Shown here: piece by piece, positions 63,388 to 64,000 of the stretch
How positions within the stretch are numbered: the first letter of the stretch is position 1
Layout: each line of letters begins with the position of its first letter
Source: Terrimonas ginsenosidimutans
Lineage (GTDB): Bacteria > Bacteroidota > Bacteroidia > Chitinophagales > Chitinophagaceae
Reading direction: 5' to 3'
NCBI RefSeq assembly: GCF_022012415.1
Contig: NZ_JAKLTR010000012.1
Location: 1 to 64,000 of the forward strand
Length of the DNA stretch: 64,000 nt
Position numbers and translations under genes: made by a program
The notes under the pieces: generated by a model
Database searches by the model: none
What the model saw: the letters and a program-made list of their open reading frames with translations, nothing else
Told to the model about the DNA's origin: nothing

Positions 63388-63678
63388 CAACCCGGTGATT
63401 TTGCAGATCAAATATATCGCGGGATATGACTTTGGGATGTTTTTATTATGCAAAACACGGAAAACATTATCCAAACGATGATTTCTATTATACCAATGCA
63501 AGCAATTGCAGAATTCCTGAGTTTGAGTAATAGATGAACAGTTTGGGATAATAAACTTCCCCGGGGCCCTCTCTATTCGGATTTTTGACCAGCTGCTGAA
63601 CAGTACCATTATTTTAGATCAGCAGATAGCACACCAGGTTCACGAAAACAAAAACATATTCACAACCCAACTACTAAA

Positions 63679-64000
63679 ATGAAACATTTACTATTCCCCC
63701 TGCTTCTGTTTATTTCCTTTTGCAGTTCTGCCCAGGCAAAGAAAAAGCTGAGCGACCAGGACAAACTGAACAATTGCATTTCGACACATACGCAATATTT
63801 CACGTTCAATGATGAAAATCCTTCGGGTAACGCTTGGGACACGCTTAAAAGCTTGTTCGAAAAAAACGAATTCGTAGCCTGGGGAGAATATCACAACTCC
63901 CCACTTCTTTCCAGGCTTACAGCCCTTGCGATGGCTGCTGCCAGCAAACACGGTTATCGAACACTGTGCGTGGAAACAAGTCCATTCGTTGCAAGTGAGC
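63679..64000 (+). CDS. Secreted GExH-motif protein, 5' part only
   Basis: At least 107 aa, cut by the window end. It has a Sec signal (LLFPLLLFISFCSSAQA), a short linker, and then the segment FVAWGEYHNSPLLSRLTAL followed by GYRTLCVETSPFVASE. The GE-x-H and later E-x-S/P motifs resemble the erythromycin-esterase-like/ChaN-like fold, whose members use the His and Glu for hydrolysis or haem/iron binding. The identification is tentative because only the start is seen. It is divergent from the LytS/LytTR pair, which may control it. Confidence 0.65.
   Translation, partial: MKHLLFPLLLFISFCSSAQAKKKLSDQDKLNNCISTHTQYFTFNDENPSGNAWDTLKSLFEKNEFVAWGEYHNSPLLSRLTALAMAAASKHGYRTLCVETSPFVASE

Overview
The window is chromosomal DNA of a Bacteroidota bacterium, most likely a member of the Chitinophagaceae (Chitinophaga/Niastella/Flavitalea-like). 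Supporting signs are TonB-dependent receptors with N-terminal carboxypeptidase-regulatory-like domains, a CzcA/CusA pump fused to a TolC-like domain, a DUF6660-type Cys-rich protein, TPR-bearing histidine kinases, LytTR/LytS signalling, many short-signal lipoproteins, and promoter-like boxes of the form TAnnTTTG. I see no tRNA, rRNA, CRISPR array, integrase or intact insertion sequence. The family placement is inference; no marker gene is present to settle it.

Layout. 1-7.9 kb: a secreted S33 peptidase-like lipoprotein, a secreted CARDB-like protein, a CoA-transferase, a PepSY-like secreted protein and a run of small unknown genes around a stand-alone CheY-like receiver. 8.2-15.8 kb: a heavy-metal efflux locus (DUF6660, CzcA-TolC fusion, CzcB adaptor, short Omp85 barrel). 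16-19.5 kb: an iron/siderophore module (TonB-dependent receptor plus a PepSY membrane protein interrupted by a one-base frameshift). 19.6-31.3 kb: secreted carbohydrate enzymes (GH39, GH2, rhamnogalacturonan-acetylesterase-like) flanking a plus-strand block with a 7-TM protein, a NarL-type kinase/regulator pair, a trypsin-like protease lacking an export signal and an unknown partner protein. 31.6-36.1 kb: a TPR histidine kinase and a sigma54-dependent response regulator. 36.4-43.9 kb: RidA, then a probable phytate locus (TPR-TM-HTH regulator, TonB-dependent receptor, acidic lipoprotein, beta-propeller phytase lipoprotein).

44-53.2 kb holds a YdeI-like protein, an AraC regulator with an Atu4866-like protein and an Old Yellow Enzyme, then a minus-strand cluster of aldo/keto reductase, exported DJ-1, exported double-ABM protein, lipoprotein hydrolase, Cys-less carboxymuconolactone-decarboxylase-like protein, cupin and 2TM protein. 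This looks like a reactive-carbonyl or small-aromatic detoxification set, though the substrate is unknown. 53.6-58.1 kb repeats the TPR-kinase/sigma54-regulator arrangement as a second, tightly coupled pair. 58.7-64 kb carries small membrane and lipoprotein genes, a divergent HxlR/SDR pair, a LytTR/LytS pair and the start of a secreted GExH-motif protein cut off by the window end.

The most interesting leads are the phytate locus with a receptor-adjacent acidic lipoprotein in place of a SusD, the cytoplasmic-looking protease with its unknown partner, the homopolymer frameshift in the PepSY gene, the duplicated TPR-kinase/sigma54 modules, and a small family of related long hairpins in intergenic regions. 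None is proven novel from sequence reading alone.
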